Positions 36,853 through 46,110 of a stretch of 64,000 bases of DNA are shown here, piece after piece. The translations under genes were made by a program, and so were the position numbers. Source of the DNA: Lactococcus ileimucosae (GTDB taxonomy: Bacteria > Bacillota > Bacilli > Lactobacillales > Streptococcaceae); assembly GCF_943193185.1 (NCBI RefSeq), contig NZ_CALPDE010000015.1:1-64000 (forward strand). The letters run 5' to 3'. The notes beneath the pieces were generated by a model. That model saw only the letters and a list, made by a program, of their open reading frames with translations. It was not told the DNA's origin and did not search any database. Within the stretch, counting starts at the first letter, position 1. The number at the start of each line of letters is the position of its first letter.

Positions 36853-37335
36853 TCACTCAAAAAATCTCCAGTCTGTCCTATCTGATAAAATCTGACAGAA
36901 TTCTTCAAGATACTTCTGATCAATATCATCATAAAACGATGGCTCAGCAGCATCTAAATCTAAAACACCTTTGAGTTCCCCATCCTTAATAAGAGGAACG
37001 ACAATTTCAGACATTGCACGACTGTCGCAGGAGATATAGTTTTTATGCTCTTTAACATTGTCAACGATTAAGGTTTGACGTTTAGCAGCAGCTTCTCCAC
37101 ATACACCTGCCCCCAACTTAATCTCTACACACGAAACGCCACCTTGAAAAGGGCCTAAAATCAACTGTTCACCATTATAAAGATAAAATCCCACGAACAC
37201 TTGTTTGGGCAAAAAATCATTCAAAAGGGCTGTAGCATTAGACAAGTTAGACAATGTATAGTTCTGTGCCGAAAGAAGTGCTTTCAACTGATTATTCAGG
37301 AGCTCATATCCTTCAACTTTTTCTTTTTTATTCAT
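36853..37335 (-). CDS. GAF-domain free methionine-(R)-sulfoxide reductase
   Basis: A 160-residue single GAF domain of the fRMsr (YebR/YtsP) family, which reduces free methionine-R-sulfoxide with thioredoxin. The three family Cys are visible in G-V-S-C-V-E-I, A-G-V-C-G-E-A-A and Y-I-S-C-D-S-R. First gene of the dnaX operon, with an extended -10 (TGT-TATAAT, 37445-37453). Confidence 0.9.
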   Translation of the reverse strand: MNKKEKVEGYELLNNQLKALLSAQNYTLSNLSNATALLNDFLPKQVFVGFYLYNGEQLILGPFQGGVSCVEIKLGAGVCGEAAAKRQTLIVDNVKEHKNYISCDSRAMSEIVVPLIKDGELKGVLDLDAAEPSFYDDIDQKYLEEFCQILSDRTDWRFFE

Positions 37336-37649
37336 TGGTTCATCAAACTTCCTTTAATCAAGCCATTTCTAGCTCTGTTTTTTACAAAAGGACCAGAAAA
37401 GGACAAACATTTTAGCATTAAGTCCTTTACAAATCTCTGATTAAATTATAACAAAAAAGCGTCTTCTATTAAAACATGGAGAAGCAAAAAAGCAGATTGC
37501 TCTGCTTTCATACTGTAGACAAATCGACCTACTTTCGTTCCTGTGAGTTTTGGAGTTAAATTTTGCTACTCCAAAGAAAACTCAAAATGGACTTTTTTTA
37601 TTTTTTGAAGCTTTTCGCTAGGTTCAAAGCAACTTCCGCTGCTTTACTT
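37336..37649. other. Intergenic region with dnaX-operon promoter and DUF1761 terminator
   Basis: About 310 bases with no gene. It holds TGT-TATAAT (37445-37453, minus) for the GAF gene and a hairpin AAAGCAGA / TCTGCTTT (37489-37508) followed by T on the minus strand, downstream of the DUF1761 gene. Confidence 0.55.
37489..37508 (-). terminator. Terminator downstream of DUF1761 gene
   Basis: AAAGCAGA / TCTGCTTT 8-bp stem, 4-base loop, TTTT on the minus strand; 140 bases after the stop. Confidence 0.6.
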
Positions 37650-38093
37650 CTAACCTAATAACCCAATAACAAGCCCCAGCACAAGCAGACCAATCAATCC
37701 GTTCAAAAGATGCAGACCAATCAGTTTTTTACTTTGCCCACTGTAAGCTGCCAAGACAAATTGCCCAACACCATAAAAGGCTAACCAGTTGAGAAAAGCC
37801 ATCATAAGTGCCGCCACCAGTGGACTGACACCAAATGTGCTTCCAATACCTGCTGAAGCTGTTTTTGCTGCATGTGAAAGACCAATCGCCATGAAGACTC
37901 CCACAAGAATCGTCCCACCAAATGTAAAAAGCATATCTGAAACAGACATTTTTTGCTTCTCCATTTTTTCTGCCATACCAGACTCTTTAGCCCAGAAACG
38001 CCCCCAAGCATGCACAGGATTATACAATAAACTTTCGACCATCACCCATGCTAAAGTTCCAGCAAAAATGCTTAACCAATTAAACATATTCAT
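37650..38093 (-). CDS. DUF1761 membrane protein
   Basis: A 147-residue protein with about four membrane helices and the family feature W-x-M-V-E-S-L-L-Y-N-P near residue 20. The substrate and role of DUF1761 proteins are unknown. The start is uncertain: GTG 38096, ATG 38093 and ATG 38087 are all close to an AGGTG site. Monocistronic. Confidence 0.75.
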   Translation of the reverse strand: MNMFNWLSIFAGTLAWVMVESLLYNPVHAWGRFWAKESGMAEKMEKQKMSVSDMLFTFGGTILVGVFMAIGLSHAAKTASAGIGSTFGVSPLVAALMMAFLNWLAFYGVGQFVLAAYSGQSKKLIGLHLLNGLIGLLVLGLVIGLLG

Positions 38094-38383
38094 CACCTGC
38101 CTTTACATTTCTCAGAATAAGCACTAATCACTGTCAGTAGCCTTAATCTTTTTACATCCTATAATATTAATGAAATATTGTCAATCAATTTCAAAAAAAA
38201 GACATCTTTACGTATAAACTCTCCGCCTGCGTTTTTATTTTCTCAAGACAGACTTCAAAAATTCAGTTGTTTCCACCTTCACCAGCTTGTCCAACGGTAT
38301 ATTTCTTCACCCAAGTTTAAATATGAACAAAAGTCATTGCGACATCAACTAAATTCCTTAAGGGGCAAGAAGGAATTGAAATA

Positions 38384-38392
38384 TGCTAAAAT
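38384..38392 (+). promoter_or_regulatory. Extended -10 of chorismate mutase gene, leaderless start predicted
   Basis: TGC-TAAAAT, six bases (AAAACT), then ATG. The 290 bases before it (38094-38383) contain no gene. Confidence 0.55.
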
Positions 38393-38398
38393 AAAACT

Positions 38399-38698
38399 AT
38401 GACTTTAGAAAATATCCGGAAGGAAATAGATGCGTTAGACGAACAAATCCTTGCGCTTTTAGACCAACGTATGTTTCTCGTTGAAAAAGTTATTGCCGCC
38501 AAGGCGCAAGAAAATTTGCAGGTGCTTGATGCAGCACGCGAAAAGTTCATTCTAGAAAAAATTGAGAAGAAAATAAAAAATCCCCAATACGCTGCTTCTA
38601 TCCAATCTATTTACAAAGAAATCATGAAGCAGTCTCGAGATTATCAAGAAAAAAACGGCTTAAAGAATAAACCGCCGAAAAATGGTAATAAAAAATGA
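38399..38698 (+). CDS. Chorismate mutase, AroQ type
   Basis: A 99-residue all-helical AroQ domain: I-R-K-E-I-D-A-L-D-E-Q-I-L-A-L-L-D-Q-R near the start, then V-I-A-A-K-A-Q and a third helix with I-Y-K-E-I-M-K-Q-S-R. It converts chorismate to prephenate for phenylalanine and tyrosine synthesis. Stand-alone, with a basic tail (about 15 residues). Predicted leaderless. Confidence 0.9.
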   Translation: MTLENIRKEIDALDEQILALLDQRMFLVEKVIAAKAQENLQVLDAAREKFILEKIEKKIKNPQYAASIQSIYKEIMKQSRDYQEKNGLKNKPPKNGNKK

Positions 38699-38761
38699 AC
38701 CCTCATGTCTGAGACTCCATTTTGAGAAATTTTGAATCAATATGACTTTTTCAGCAGACTG

Positions 38762-39193
38762 TTAAAGTGCTAGTTTTCCTTTCATACTTGACCGTAAGGT
38801 CATATATTCTAGCTGTGGCAAGTCCAAGAGAATCACTTTGCTCTTTTCCAACATATCCGTAGAAAGTAAAGCATTCAAAAAACCTTTGATTTCAGTGGTT
38901 CCAAGCTCTAAACACGCCACAAAAATAATATGCTTGGGAGCTTCTAATCCTTTAATGAACCGTGAAAAATCTGTCGGAGTAAGGGCCAGCTCAGAATCTT
39001 TACGATGCACGACAGTTAAATCTTCTTGATCTGATAGATATTTTGCTGCAAAGTCATCGAAGAGAGCCATGTTTACAATATCTCCTTGCACTTCAGAAAC
39101 CGCATAAGCTCCCCTTTCTTGCATAGCAATCTTAACGACTTGACCATAGTCTACCTTATCTATGATGCTTTTCAAATTTTCTTTTATATCCAT
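38762..39193 (-). CDS. Hypothetical protein, 143 residues
   Basis: A complete-looking cytoplasmic protein with no membrane segment. Strong alternating hydrophobic strands (H-I-I-F-V-A-C-L-E-L-G-T, K-V-I-L-L-D-L-P) suggest an alpha/beta fold. I do not recognise the family. The ATG is not preceded by a strong ribosome binding site. Standing alone between chorismate mutase and glnA. Confidence 0.6.
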   Translation of the reverse strand: MDIKENLKSIIDKVDYGQVVKIAMQERGAYAVSEVQGDIVNMALFDDFAAKYLSDQEDLTVVHRKDSELALTPTDFSRFIKGLEAPKHIIFVACLELGTTEIKGFLNALLSTDMLEKSKVILLDLPQLEYMTLRSSMKGKLAL

Positions 39194-39304
39194 AGGACTA
39201 GTTTAGTCTTTTTAGTATAAAAATTCAAAAAAAGCACCTCAAAGATAAAGTTTAGGGAAAAAAGTTGGCCTCCCCACCTCGAACAAACTTCCCCTAAAAA
39301 TGAC

Positions 39305-39351
39305 AAAAACGCTTAACCACGAGCATAAGCCTCGCTTGGTTGAGCGTTTTT
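39305..39351 (-). terminator. glnRA terminator
   Basis: AAAAACGCT / AGCGTTTTT arms plus internal AACCA / TGGTT pairing; T-run on the minus strand. Confidence 0.85.
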
Positions 39352-39414
39352 GTACTTTAGTTGAAATCAGCCAACTTGCCATTTTTCAACAGTCTTCCTT
39401 GAAGACTTTCTATT

Positions 39415-40755
39415 CTAGTAAAGTTCCAAATAGTTATCAATTTCCCATTGGCTGACAAATTGCGCATAGCTTGCCCACTCGATCTTCTTCGCTTCCACAA
39501 AATTAACGAGAACATGATTGCCCAGAGCTGCAGTTACCACCTCATCTTCACGAAGAGCTTTGACCGCATTATGCAAAGTTGACGGCAAATCCGTAATACC
39601 ATGTGCCTTGCGTTCACTTTCAGTCATAACATAGATGTTTTCTTCCACAGCTTCTGGTGCGGCAATTTTATTTTCAATCCCATCAAGACCAGAGGCAAGT
39701 AGAACGGCCAAGGTCAAGTAAGGGTTGGCCGATGGGTCGACTGAACGAAGCTCCACTCGTGTAGACATTCCACGTGATGCTGGAACACGAATCAAGGGCG
39801 AACGGTTGCGCCCAGCCCAAGCAATGTAAACTGGTGCTTCATAACCCGGAACCAAACGCTTGTAACTGTTTACGGTCGGGTTTGTAATAGCTGTATAGTT
39901 GTAGGCATGTTTGAGCAAACCACCGATAAAGTAGTGTGCCACCTCAGAAAGTCCCATCTCTCCCGCTTCATCATAGAAGGCATTTTGACCGTCCTCTGTA
40001 AAGAGTGACATGTTACAGTGCATCCCGGAACCGTTGATACCAAACTTCGGTTTAGCCATGAAAGTTGCGTGTAAACCATGTTTACGTGCAATTGTCTTTA
40101 CGACAAGTTTAAAAATCTGAATGTTGTCACAGGCCTTTAAAGCATCTGCATATTTGAAGTCAATCTCATGCTGACCAACTGCAACTTCATGGTGACTAGC
40201 TTCAACTTCAAAGCCTAAGTCCGTAAGGACGTTGACAATTTCACGACGTGTATTTCCCGCCAAGTCTGTAGGGGCGAGATCAAAATATCCTCCTTTGTCA
40301 TTGACTTCTAAGGTTGGTTCTTGATTTTCATCAAGTTTGAAGAGGAAAAACTCAGGTTCTGGTCCCAGGTTGAACTTTTTAAAGCCCATTTGTTCCATAT
40401 TTTCAAGGTTACGCTTCAGCACCCCACGTGGGTCCCCTGGGAAAGGCTTGCCTTCTGCTGTATAAACATCACAGATAACCCCAGCCACCTTGCCGTACTC
40501 GTCCCCCCAAGGAAAGATAATCCATGTGTCCCAGTCTGGATAGAGGTACATGTCTGATTCATTGATACGGACAAAACCCTCTATTGAACTGCCATCAAAC
40601 ATCATCTTGTTGTCAAAAAGTTTGTTTAATTGTTCGTCAGTTGCTGGAACTTCTACATTTTTCAGAGTTCCTAAGATGTCGGTAAACATCAAGCGCAGAA
40701 ATTTGATGTTTTTTTCTTTGATGTCACGACGGATATTTTCTGCTGTGATTCCCAT
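39415..40755 (-). CDS. glnA: Glutamine synthetase type I
   Basis: A 446-residue GSI-alpha enzyme making glutamine from glutamate, ammonia and ATP. Visible: N-terminal beta-grasp with [10 protein letters not shown], the ATP/metal motif [19 protein letters not shown], and the glutamate site [13 protein letters not shown]. The C-terminal end contacts GlnR when feedback-inhibited in Gram-positives. Second gene of glnRA. Confidence 0.97.
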   Translation of the reverse strand: MGITAENIRRDIKEKNIKFLRLMFTDILGTLKNVEVPATDEQLNKLFDNKMMFDGSSIEGFVRINESDMYLYPDWDTWIIFPWGDEYGKVAGVICDVYTAEGKPFPGDPRGVLKRNLENMEQMGFKKFNLGPEPEFFLFKLDENQEPTLEVNDKGGYFDLAPTDLAGNTRREIVNVLTDLGFEVEASHHEVAVGQHEIDFKYADALKACDNIQIFKLVVKTIARKHGLHATFMAKPKFGINGSGMHCNMSLFTEDGQNAFYDEAGEMGLSEVAHYFIGGLLKHAYNYTAITNPTVNSYKRLVPGYEAPVYIAWAGRNRSPLIRVPASRGMSTRVELRSVDPSANPYLTLAVLLASGLDGIENKIAAPEAVEENIYVMTESERKAHGITDLPSTLHNAVKALREDEVVTAALGNHVLVNFVEAKKIEWASYAQFVSQWEIDNYLELY

Positions 40756-40794
40756 AATACGGCTCCTTTTTAAGAGTAAACGATACTTCTTTTA

Positions 40795-40811
40795 TGTAAT
40801 ATCTTCTTACA
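40795..40811 (-). promoter_or_regulatory. GlnR box between glnR and glnA
   Basis: TGTAATATCTTCTTACA matches TGTNA-N7-TNACA exactly. It overlaps the glnR stop and lies 40 bases before glnA. Confidence 0.65.
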
Positions 40812-41172
40812 TACGCGGCTGGTTGAAATGAGTTGATGTCGAATGTCCAAAACGTCCTTGTTGCGCAAATTCGCGTTCCAAAGCAAGGTGTACTTCGCTG
40901 ATAGAGAGGTTTTTCATTGCTTTTTTCTGCCGTTGAGCATAGATACGTTTAATATCTGCGATATTGTTGCCCTCAGACAATAACTCTGCAATATCAAACA
41001 CAATCTCAATATCATTAAGAGAGTACATCCGGCGGTTGCCTTCGTTCCGCTCTGGAAAAAGTAAACCTTGTTCTTCATAGTAGCGAATCTGCCTCGCACT
41101 CAATCCTGTTAGTTTCATAACAGTGCCGATTGGCAGCACTGCTAGAGAGCGTCTCAATTCACGTTCTTTCAC
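40807..41172 (-). CDS. glnR: Nitrogen repressor GlnR
   Basis: A 121-residue MerR-family regulator: M-K-L-T-G-L-S-A-R-Q-I-R-Y-Y-E-E-Q-G-L winged helix, a short dimer helix and a C-terminal tail that senses feedback-inhibited GlnA. GTG start preceded by GAGGAGATAACGG. It represses nitrogen-assimilation genes including its own operon; two GlnR boxes flank the gene. Confidence 0.95.
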   Translation of the reverse strand: MKERELRRSLAVLPIGTVMKLTGLSARQIRYYEEQGLLFPERNEGNRRMYSLNDIEIVFDIAELLSEGNNIADIKRIYAQRQKKAMKNLSISEVHLALEREFAQQGRFGHSTSTHFNQPRM

Positions 41173-41204
41173 CCGTTATCTCCTCAACTTCAACTCTATG
41201 GCAT

Positions 41205-41233
41205 ATTATAAACCTAGTTTAAGTTCTTGTCAA
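41205..41233 (-). promoter_or_regulatory. glnRA promoter
   Basis: Perfect consensus on the minus strand: TTGACA, exactly 17 bases, TATAAT. Confidence 0.9.
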
Positions 41234-41237
41234 AGGT

Positions 41238-41690
41238 TTATGTCATATTTTGTGACATAGTATCCTTGTTTTCTAAAATTTTTAAGCAGCCTTCTTTTAC
41301 TAGGGCATAAGTTTCCTCAAAATCTCCCGTATACCAAGGGTCAGGAACTGATTTTTCCAAAAGCATTTTTATTTTATTTTTTTGGCCTGCTGGCGCCATT
41401 TTTTCCAAATCGCGTTTGTTTGAGGCATCCATTGCGATGATTTGATCAAAGTATTGAAAATCCTCTGGCGTAATCTGCTGACTGCCTTTTTCCTCGTCAA
41501 ATTTAATGTCATATGCCTTTAGAATCGCACGCGTTCCAGGATGAATGGGGTTGCCATGTTCCCAACTGGATGTCGCTCTACTCTCTATTTCATAAGTTTT
41601 TCCCGCTTTTTCAGCCAGATCCTTCATGACAAACTCAGCCATCGGACTGCGACAAATGTTCCCTAAACAAACAAATACTATTTTTTCCAT
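41238..41690 (-). CDS. Low-molecular-weight protein-tyrosine phosphatase
   Basis: A 150-residue phosphatase with the P-loop V-C-L-G-N-I-C-R-S-P-M-A-E and the general-acid loop V-P-D-P-W-Y-T-G-D-F. The start MEKIVFVC matches the family; a longer in-frame reading passes through the promoter. TATAAT ends six bases before the ATG, so the mRNA is probably leaderless. Its 3' end overlaps the GlnR operator of glnR. Confidence 0.92.
   Translation of the reverse strand: MEKIVFVCLGNICRSPMAEFVMKDLAEKAGKTYEIESRATSSWEHGNPIHPGTRAILKAYDIKFDEEKGSQQITPEDFQYFDQIIAMDASNKRDLEKMAPAGQKNKIKMLLEKSVPDPWYTGDFEETYALVKEGCLKILENKDTMSQNMT
41241..41257 (-). promoter_or_regulatory. GlnR box upstream of glnR
   Basis: TGTCATATTTTGTGACA matches TGTNA-N7-TNACA exactly and sits just upstream of the -35 box, overlapping the end of the phosphatase gene. 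Confidence 0.8.
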
Positions 41691-41696
41691 GTCTTC

Positions 41697-41705
41697 ATTA
41701 TAGCA
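41697..41705 (-). promoter_or_regulatory. Extended -10 of the phosphatase gene, leaderless start predicted
   Basis: TGC-TATAAT, six bases (GAAGAC), ATG. Confidence 0.6.
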
Positions 41706-41812
41706 TATCCAGGGCTGTAAAAATCGCCAATAACAAACTGGTAAATCTTTGGCAAATATCCACACCCGAGGGCATATTTCTTTTTTCATAGAGACAATGA
41801 AAAAAGCATAAA

Positions 41813-41842
41813 CTAAAAATGCCCAAACTCGAGCATTTTTAG
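41813..41842 (-). terminator. ruvB terminator
   Basis: CTAAAAATGC / GCATTTTTAG perfect 10-bp stem; the upstream arm overlaps the ruvB stop codon. Confidence 0.75.
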
Positions 41843-42837
41843 TCTTCTTGATAAGGATATCCTAAATGTTGGTAAGCCTTTACAGTTGCTTTCCTTCCTT
41901 GCTTTGTCCGGACAATAAAACCTTTTTGAATCAGATAGGGTTCATACATATCTTCAACAGTTTCCTGATCTTCAGCAATGTTGACTGCCAAAGTTCCCAA
42001 ACCAACTGGTCCTCCACCGTACATTTCAATCATGGTACGCAAGATTTTCTGGTCTACATAGTCTAGGCCGGCATTGTCAACATCTAGGATTTGTAGAGCT
42101 TTGTCGGTGATTTCTTTGTCCACACGACCGTCTCCCATGATTTGTGCAAAGTCACGCACACGTTTTAACAAACGATTGGCGATACGTGGTGTTCCTCGGC
42201 TACGCAAAGCAATCTCAAGTGCCCCTTCTTCAACAACCTCTACCTCAAATATATCTGCAGTACGTTTGACAATCTCTTCCAAGTCACTCTCAGTATAATA
42301 CTCCATGTGTGCAGAAATTCCAAAGCGGGCACGCAAAGGATTTGACAGCATTCCTGCTCGTGTCGTTGCACCCACCAAGGTAAACGGAGGTAAGTCTAAA
42401 TGAACCGAGCGGCTTCCATCGCCAGAACCCAGCATGATATCAATGTAGAAGTCTTCCATAGCAGAGTAAAGGATTTCCTCGACCTGCATGGGCATCCGAT
42501 GGATTTCATCAATAAAGAGGACATCCCCAGGCTCTAACTCATTCAGAATAGCGACCAAGTCTCCAGGTTTTTCAATGGCAGGACCTGATGTTTGCTTGAT
42601 GTTCACACCCAATTCATTGGAAATCACAAAAGCCAGAGTTGTCTTTCCCAAACCGGGAGGACCAAAAAGAAGCACATGATCCAGTACTTCCTCACGTAGC
42701 TTGGCTGCTTTGATAAAAATTTCAAGTTGTTCTTTAACCTTATCTTGACCGATGTATTGGTTGAAATATTGCGGACGTAAGGATTTTTCAACCAGTACTT
42801 CATCTTCAAGTGGTGTTGCGGATAGATTTTCGTTCAT
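41839..42837 (-). CDS. ruvB: Holliday junction branch migration ATPase RuvB
   Basis: A 332-residue AAA+ motor that drives branch migration with RuvA. Walker [10 protein letters not shown], Walker B D-E-I-H-R, and the arginine finger region R-A-R-F-G are visible, with a C-terminal winged helix (G-L-D-Y-V-D-Q-K-I). ruvA lies 4 kb away. TATAAT ends seven bases before the ATG, predicting a leaderless mRNA. Confidence 0.97.
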   Translation of the reverse strand: MNENLSATPLEDEVLVEKSLRPQYFNQYIGQDKVKEQLEIFIKAAKLREEVLDHVLLFGPPGLGKTTLAFVISNELGVNIKQTSGPAIEKPGDLVAILNELEPGDVLFIDEIHRMPMQVEEILYSAMEDFYIDIMLGSGDGSRSVHLDLPPFTLVGATTRAGMLSNPLRARFGISAHMEYYTESDLEEIVKRTADIFEVEVVEEGALEIALRSRGTPRIANRLLKRVRDFAQIMGDGRVDKEITDKALQILDVDNAGLDYVDQKILRTMIEMYGGGPVGLGTLAVNIAEDQETVEDMYEPYLIQKGFIVRTKQGRKATVKAYQHLGYPYQED

Positions 42838-42844
42838 TATTTTT

Positions 42845-42853
42845 ATTATAACA
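42845..42853 (-). promoter_or_regulatory. Extended -10 of ruvB, leaderless start predicted
   Basis: TGT-TATAAT, seven bases (AAAAATA), ATG. Confidence 0.55.
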
Positions 42854-42880
42854 GAAAAGATGGTTCTGTGTTAAGTCTAT

Positions 42881-44122
42881 TTATTTTTGCAGTTCGCTCC
42901 AAAACTCGTCCGTTAACTCATGGATGGACGGTTTTTGTTTCACTTGAGTAATGTGCTTTTTATCTTTTAAATCTTTGAGAATATTTTTTAGTTTTTGCCG
43001 TGAGATTCCGATACCTACCGCAATATCTGCATCCGTAAGAACATCTAAACTATCATACATTCGAACTTGTGCTAGAGGATAGATGACTGAACGTTCATCA
43101 TCAGTTTGTTCAAGTTTTTGAACATTCTCCTGCAAGGTATTAAGCTTGTTCTTCCATTCTTTCAAAGCGCTTAAAATTTTATCTTGAGCCTTAAGCAAAA
43201 GATCAAACATATCCAAAATAAAAGATGTTGCTTCACCTGCATTTTTGGGATGAGAAGTTTCCTGAAAAGCTTTATAATATTTATTCTTATTTTCCAAAAT
43301 AGCTACAGATACTCCGATTGCAGATAAATAATCTAACTTTCGAGCGAGGTAAGAGCAAAGTATAAAACGTCCAATTCTTCCGTTTCCATCATAAAAGGGA
43401 TGGATATTTTCAAAATAAAAATGACTAATAAATGCCTTTTCAAAGGTCGGTATATCCTCTTGATTCATAAACTTCACGAGATGAGCAAGACGTTTTTTTA
43501 TGATTTCTTGCCCTTCTGCTCCTTGGTGAACTTTTTTGCCCGTCCTTTGATCAACGATAAATACAGGTTCACTCCTAAAAAGCTCTCCCGTGCTCAATTT
43601 ATCCTCTTCAGCAACTTCATCCTTGAGTAACTTTTCATAGATTTCTCTTATATCTTCAATTGTTGTAATCTGACTAAATTTAGATTTTCTAAAATTCATG
43701 TATTGATAGACAAGACTTTTAAATCTTTTATCTTCTTGCGATTTTTCAAGAATAACACTAATGGCATCACGTATTTCTTTTCGCGTACTTTGAACTCCCT
43801 CAATATCATTGGAGGCTTTAATCTCTTCAACAAGTAGATGATAAAAGATATTCTTTTTCGTAATCTCAGGCAAACTGTTCATAAGTTTATCAATTTGTCG
43901 TGAATTTTCGTTAATCTTGTCTTTGAGTAACGATGTCTGAGGAAGGACGAGAAAGAAAAGTTCCATTTCTTCTTTTAATAAAAGTTCTTGTTTCGCATCA
44001 AAAGCTTGAAAGAAAAGCCCTGTGAATACACTACTTTCACTTTCTTTTCTTTTTTCCACAATCATCGGATAGTTTTCAAAGTCATTATAGCTTATCGCAC
44101 GTAAGGTCGAATATGTTTTCAT
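42881..44122 (-). CDS. Fic-domain protein with N-terminal inhibitory motif and C-terminal winged helix
   Basis: A 413-residue protein. The Fic core has I-H-P-F-Y-D-G-N-G-R-I-G-R-F, the intact HPFxxGNGRxxR site for AMP transfer. An S-N-D-I-E-G motif upstream fits the inhibitory [S/T]xxxE[G/N] helix of class II Fic proteins, so it is probably self-inhibited. The C-terminal 70 residues look like a winged helix (V-G-I-G-I-S-R-Q-K-L-K-N-I-L-K-D-L). ATG at 44122 follows GAGGAGGAATTG. Three spaced operator-like repeats lie upstream, suggesting autoregulation. Confidence 0.88.
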   Translation of the reverse strand: MKTYSTLRAISYNDFENYPMIVEKRKESESSVFTGLFFQAFDAKQELLLKEEMELFFLVLPQTSLLKDKINENSRQIDKLMNSLPEITKKNIFYHLLVEEIKASNDIEGVQSTRKEIRDAISVILEKSQEDKRFKSLVYQYMNFRKSKFSQITTIEDIREIYEKLLKDEVAEEDKLSTGELFRSEPVFIVDQRTGKKVHQGAEGQEIIKKRLAHLVKFMNQEDIPTFEKAFISHFYFENIHPFYDGNGRIGRFILCSYLARKLDYLSAIGVSVAILENKNKYYKAFQETSHPKNAGEATSFILDMFDLLLKAQDKILSALKEWKNKLNTLQENVQKLEQTDDERSVIYPLAQVRMYDSLDVLTDADIAVGIGISRQKLKNILKDLKDKKHITQVKQKPSIHELTDEFWSELQK

Positions 44123-44138
44123 CAATTCCTCCTCATCT

Positions 44139-44241
44139 CTATTTGATAAAATATAAAATAGAAAGACTCAACATTGTTCTATTTGCTATTTTATCAAATA
44201 GACAGATGGAAAACAAACCTATTTGATAAAATATAAAATAG
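44139..44241. repeat. Three 23-bp operator-like repeats upstream of fic
   Basis: Sites at 44139-44161, 44179-44201 and 44219-44241, start to start exactly 40 bp. Sites 1 and 3 are identical; site 2 is a near-identical copy in reverse orientation. Each has CTATTT and AAATAG ends, so each is also a near-palindrome. They span the promoter region of fic. Confidence 0.85.
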
Positions 44242-44293
44242 CAAACGACGTTTTTACTTCGCTTGCTTTTATGGTTTTTTCCTATGTTTTATT

Positions 44294-46000
44294 TTAAGCT
44301 CCTGCTTGATGAAGGATTAGGGCTGGGCGGACGCCCGTTTCCGCATTAGGACCGGTAATATCGCGATTGCCAAGGAGCTGGCCAACAAAGCCGTAGGCTA
44401 TGCTAGAGACAAGCCAAGCACGGCCTGAAGCTCCAGGAGTACGTAACCACCAGCCATTGGCAATACCTTGACCTCCTGCCGCACGCTCCGCATGGTTAGA
44501 GAAAGCACCACCAAGCTGAGACAGCTTAGTCACATCTGCTAGAGAGAGGGCGAAAGCTTGTTTGACACCATCACCTTCATCAACTGTGGTTAAGTCACCT
44601 GCAACTGCTGGGAAAGAAGCAAGGTTAGCAGGTAACCAGCGTGTACCTGTGCCGGTCCAAGTAATGGATGCATACGCAACGTTTGGAGCAGGATTAGGGA
44701 TAGTTACAGGTTGAACCATAGGCTCAAGTGCCGGTTCAGCTTGGATAAGAGCAGAATACCAGTTTTGCAATTCTGTTGGTTGAGCATTCCAAGTGGTTGT
44801 GCTGTGTCGAATCATAGAATCACGGATAATCAAGTGGTTACCGTCGCCCATATCTTCCAAATAACGGAAGCGTTGATTATCTATAGTAAAAAGACGACCA
44901 GGGTTCATGAGTCCAAAGTTAAAGTCCTCTGGGGCTGAGTTTACATCGTATTCTGGATTTTCTGCAGGCAAACTGCCACCATTGGTATACTCATCATCCA
45001 TGGCATTATTCCTAACCCCCTCAAGAAAATCTGCCAAGTGTTCGTGGTGTTCGCCCTCATCATCATTCCCAAGGAAATCATCACTGTTTTCTGGGCGAAC
45101 CAAATGACTGGAAACATGGATCCCATAGTAGTAAGAGCCCCTAATATCATCTGCCATTTCTGTCATTTGAGCAGCGTCAAGCAAGTAAGAGGTTGTTTCT
45201 CCAGCTTGGAGCTTGCTTGCCCAGTAAGCCCAGCCTGTTTGGTGATCAATCACCCAAAAATCGCCGATTTTTTCTTCTATGTCTAAGTCATTTTCCCATT
45301 GCTCCATAGTCATTGGTGGACGTTCTTGCTGAAGATGTTGGGCGACTTCGTGAGTGACTTGGGAACCGAACCAGTCGCCTGCACTGTTGTCATAAGTCGG
45401 ACTGTCTTCTGTCCAGTAGGCATCTGTACCATCACCGGGATGCGTGGCGCCGTTGGTCACACCGTCTGTAGCATCACTTGTAAAGTAGTCACGGGCATGT
45501 CCTGCGGCCGCTGCTCTAGGGTCATTTTCCACATGGTTGAAGGTTGGCAAGTACCAAGGGGCAAATTCTTCTCCACGGTCCCAACCAAATGTCAAATTAG
45601 AATAATCATTAAAGAAAGCAGAGTCTGTACCCGTTTGACGTTGGTTGATATTGTCTGCATTGGGTTTCCAAGTGGTCCATGTATCCACTTCATCGCGGAC
45701 AGCTTCGCCTACAAGAGGCTCAAAATCTGTTGCTCCACGTTTCCGAATATCCATGAACTCCGAGAGCCGGATACGGACCATGATTTCTTCTTCCCCGTAG
45801 TTTTCGACAAAGACATCTTTATTTTCGGTATCACGATTATAGTAATCATGCACACGCCCTCCCACTTCAAATTCATTGTCGCGTAAACGGTCATTAGTGA
45901 CACGTTGGTTAAAGGCTGTAAAAGCGAAAGTGCCACCGACTAAAAGGGCTAACCCTAAAACTGCTAGAACCCCTAGCTTTCTTTTCTGTTCTTTATTCAT
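44294..46000 (-). CDS. TasA-like exported protein with variable DUF6273-like C-terminus, copy 3
   Basis: A 568-residue paralogue, more diverged than copies 1 and 2. Leader: L-A-V-L-G-L-A-L-L-V-G-G-T-F-A-F-T-A-F-N-Q. It keeps G-G-R-V-H-D-Y-Y-N-R-D-T-E-N-K-D-V-F-V-E-N-Y-G (letters separated here), R-I-R-L-S-E-F, A-T-H-P-G-D-G-T-D-A-Y-W and the DUF6273-like end with A-F-A-L-S-L-A-D-V, W-W-L-R-T-P-G-A and G-V-R-P-A-L-I-L. The segment between (R-A-W-L-V-S-S-I-A-Y-G-F) differs from all others. A 15-copy pentanucleotide repeat lies in its 5' leader. No LPxTG motif. Surface or fibre function is inferred. Confidence 0.72.
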   Translation of the reverse strand: MNKEQKRKLGVLAVLGLALLVGGTFAFTAFNQRVTNDRLRDNEFEVGGRVHDYYNRDTENKDVFVENYGEEEIMVRIRLSEFMDIRKRGATDFEPLVGEAVRDEVDTWTTWKPNADNINQRQTGTDSAFFNDYSNLTFGWDRGEEFAPWYLPTFNHVENDPRAAAAGHARDYFTSDATDGVTNGATHPGDGTDAYWTEDSPTYDNSAGDWFGSQVTHEVAQHLQQERPPMTMEQWENDLDIEEKIGDFWVIDHQTGWAYWASKLQAGETTSYLLDAAQMTEMADDIRGSYYYGIHVSSHLVRPENSDDFLGNDDEGEHHEHLADFLEGVRNNAMDDEYTNGGSLPAENPEYDVNSAPEDFNFGLMNPGRLFTIDNQRFRYLEDMGDGNHLIIRDSMIRHSTTTWNAQPTELQNWYSALIQAEPALEPMVQPVTIPNPAPNVAYASITWTGTGTRWLPANLASFPAVAGDLTTVDEGDGVKQAFALSLADVTKLSQLGGAFSNHAERAAGGQGIANGWWLRTPGASGRAWLVSSIAYGFVGQLLGNRDITGPNAETGVRPALILHQAGA

Positions 46001-46110
46001 TTATTTTTCCTCATGCTTTAACTTTCATTGATTTAAACGTCGAAAAACGTCCTGATCTCCAGAACGTTTTGGTGCATGCAGAAAAGAACGGAAAATTACC
46101 GCCTGTTTAT

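Noticed and set aside
44139-44241. CRISPR-like repeats before fic
   Set aside because: Only three sites, the central one inverted, with 17-base gaps in a promoter region; operator sites fit better.
45299-45886. 195-codon plus-strand frame antisense to surface copy 3
   Set aside because: Shadow of the real gene; no ribosome binding site and no family features.
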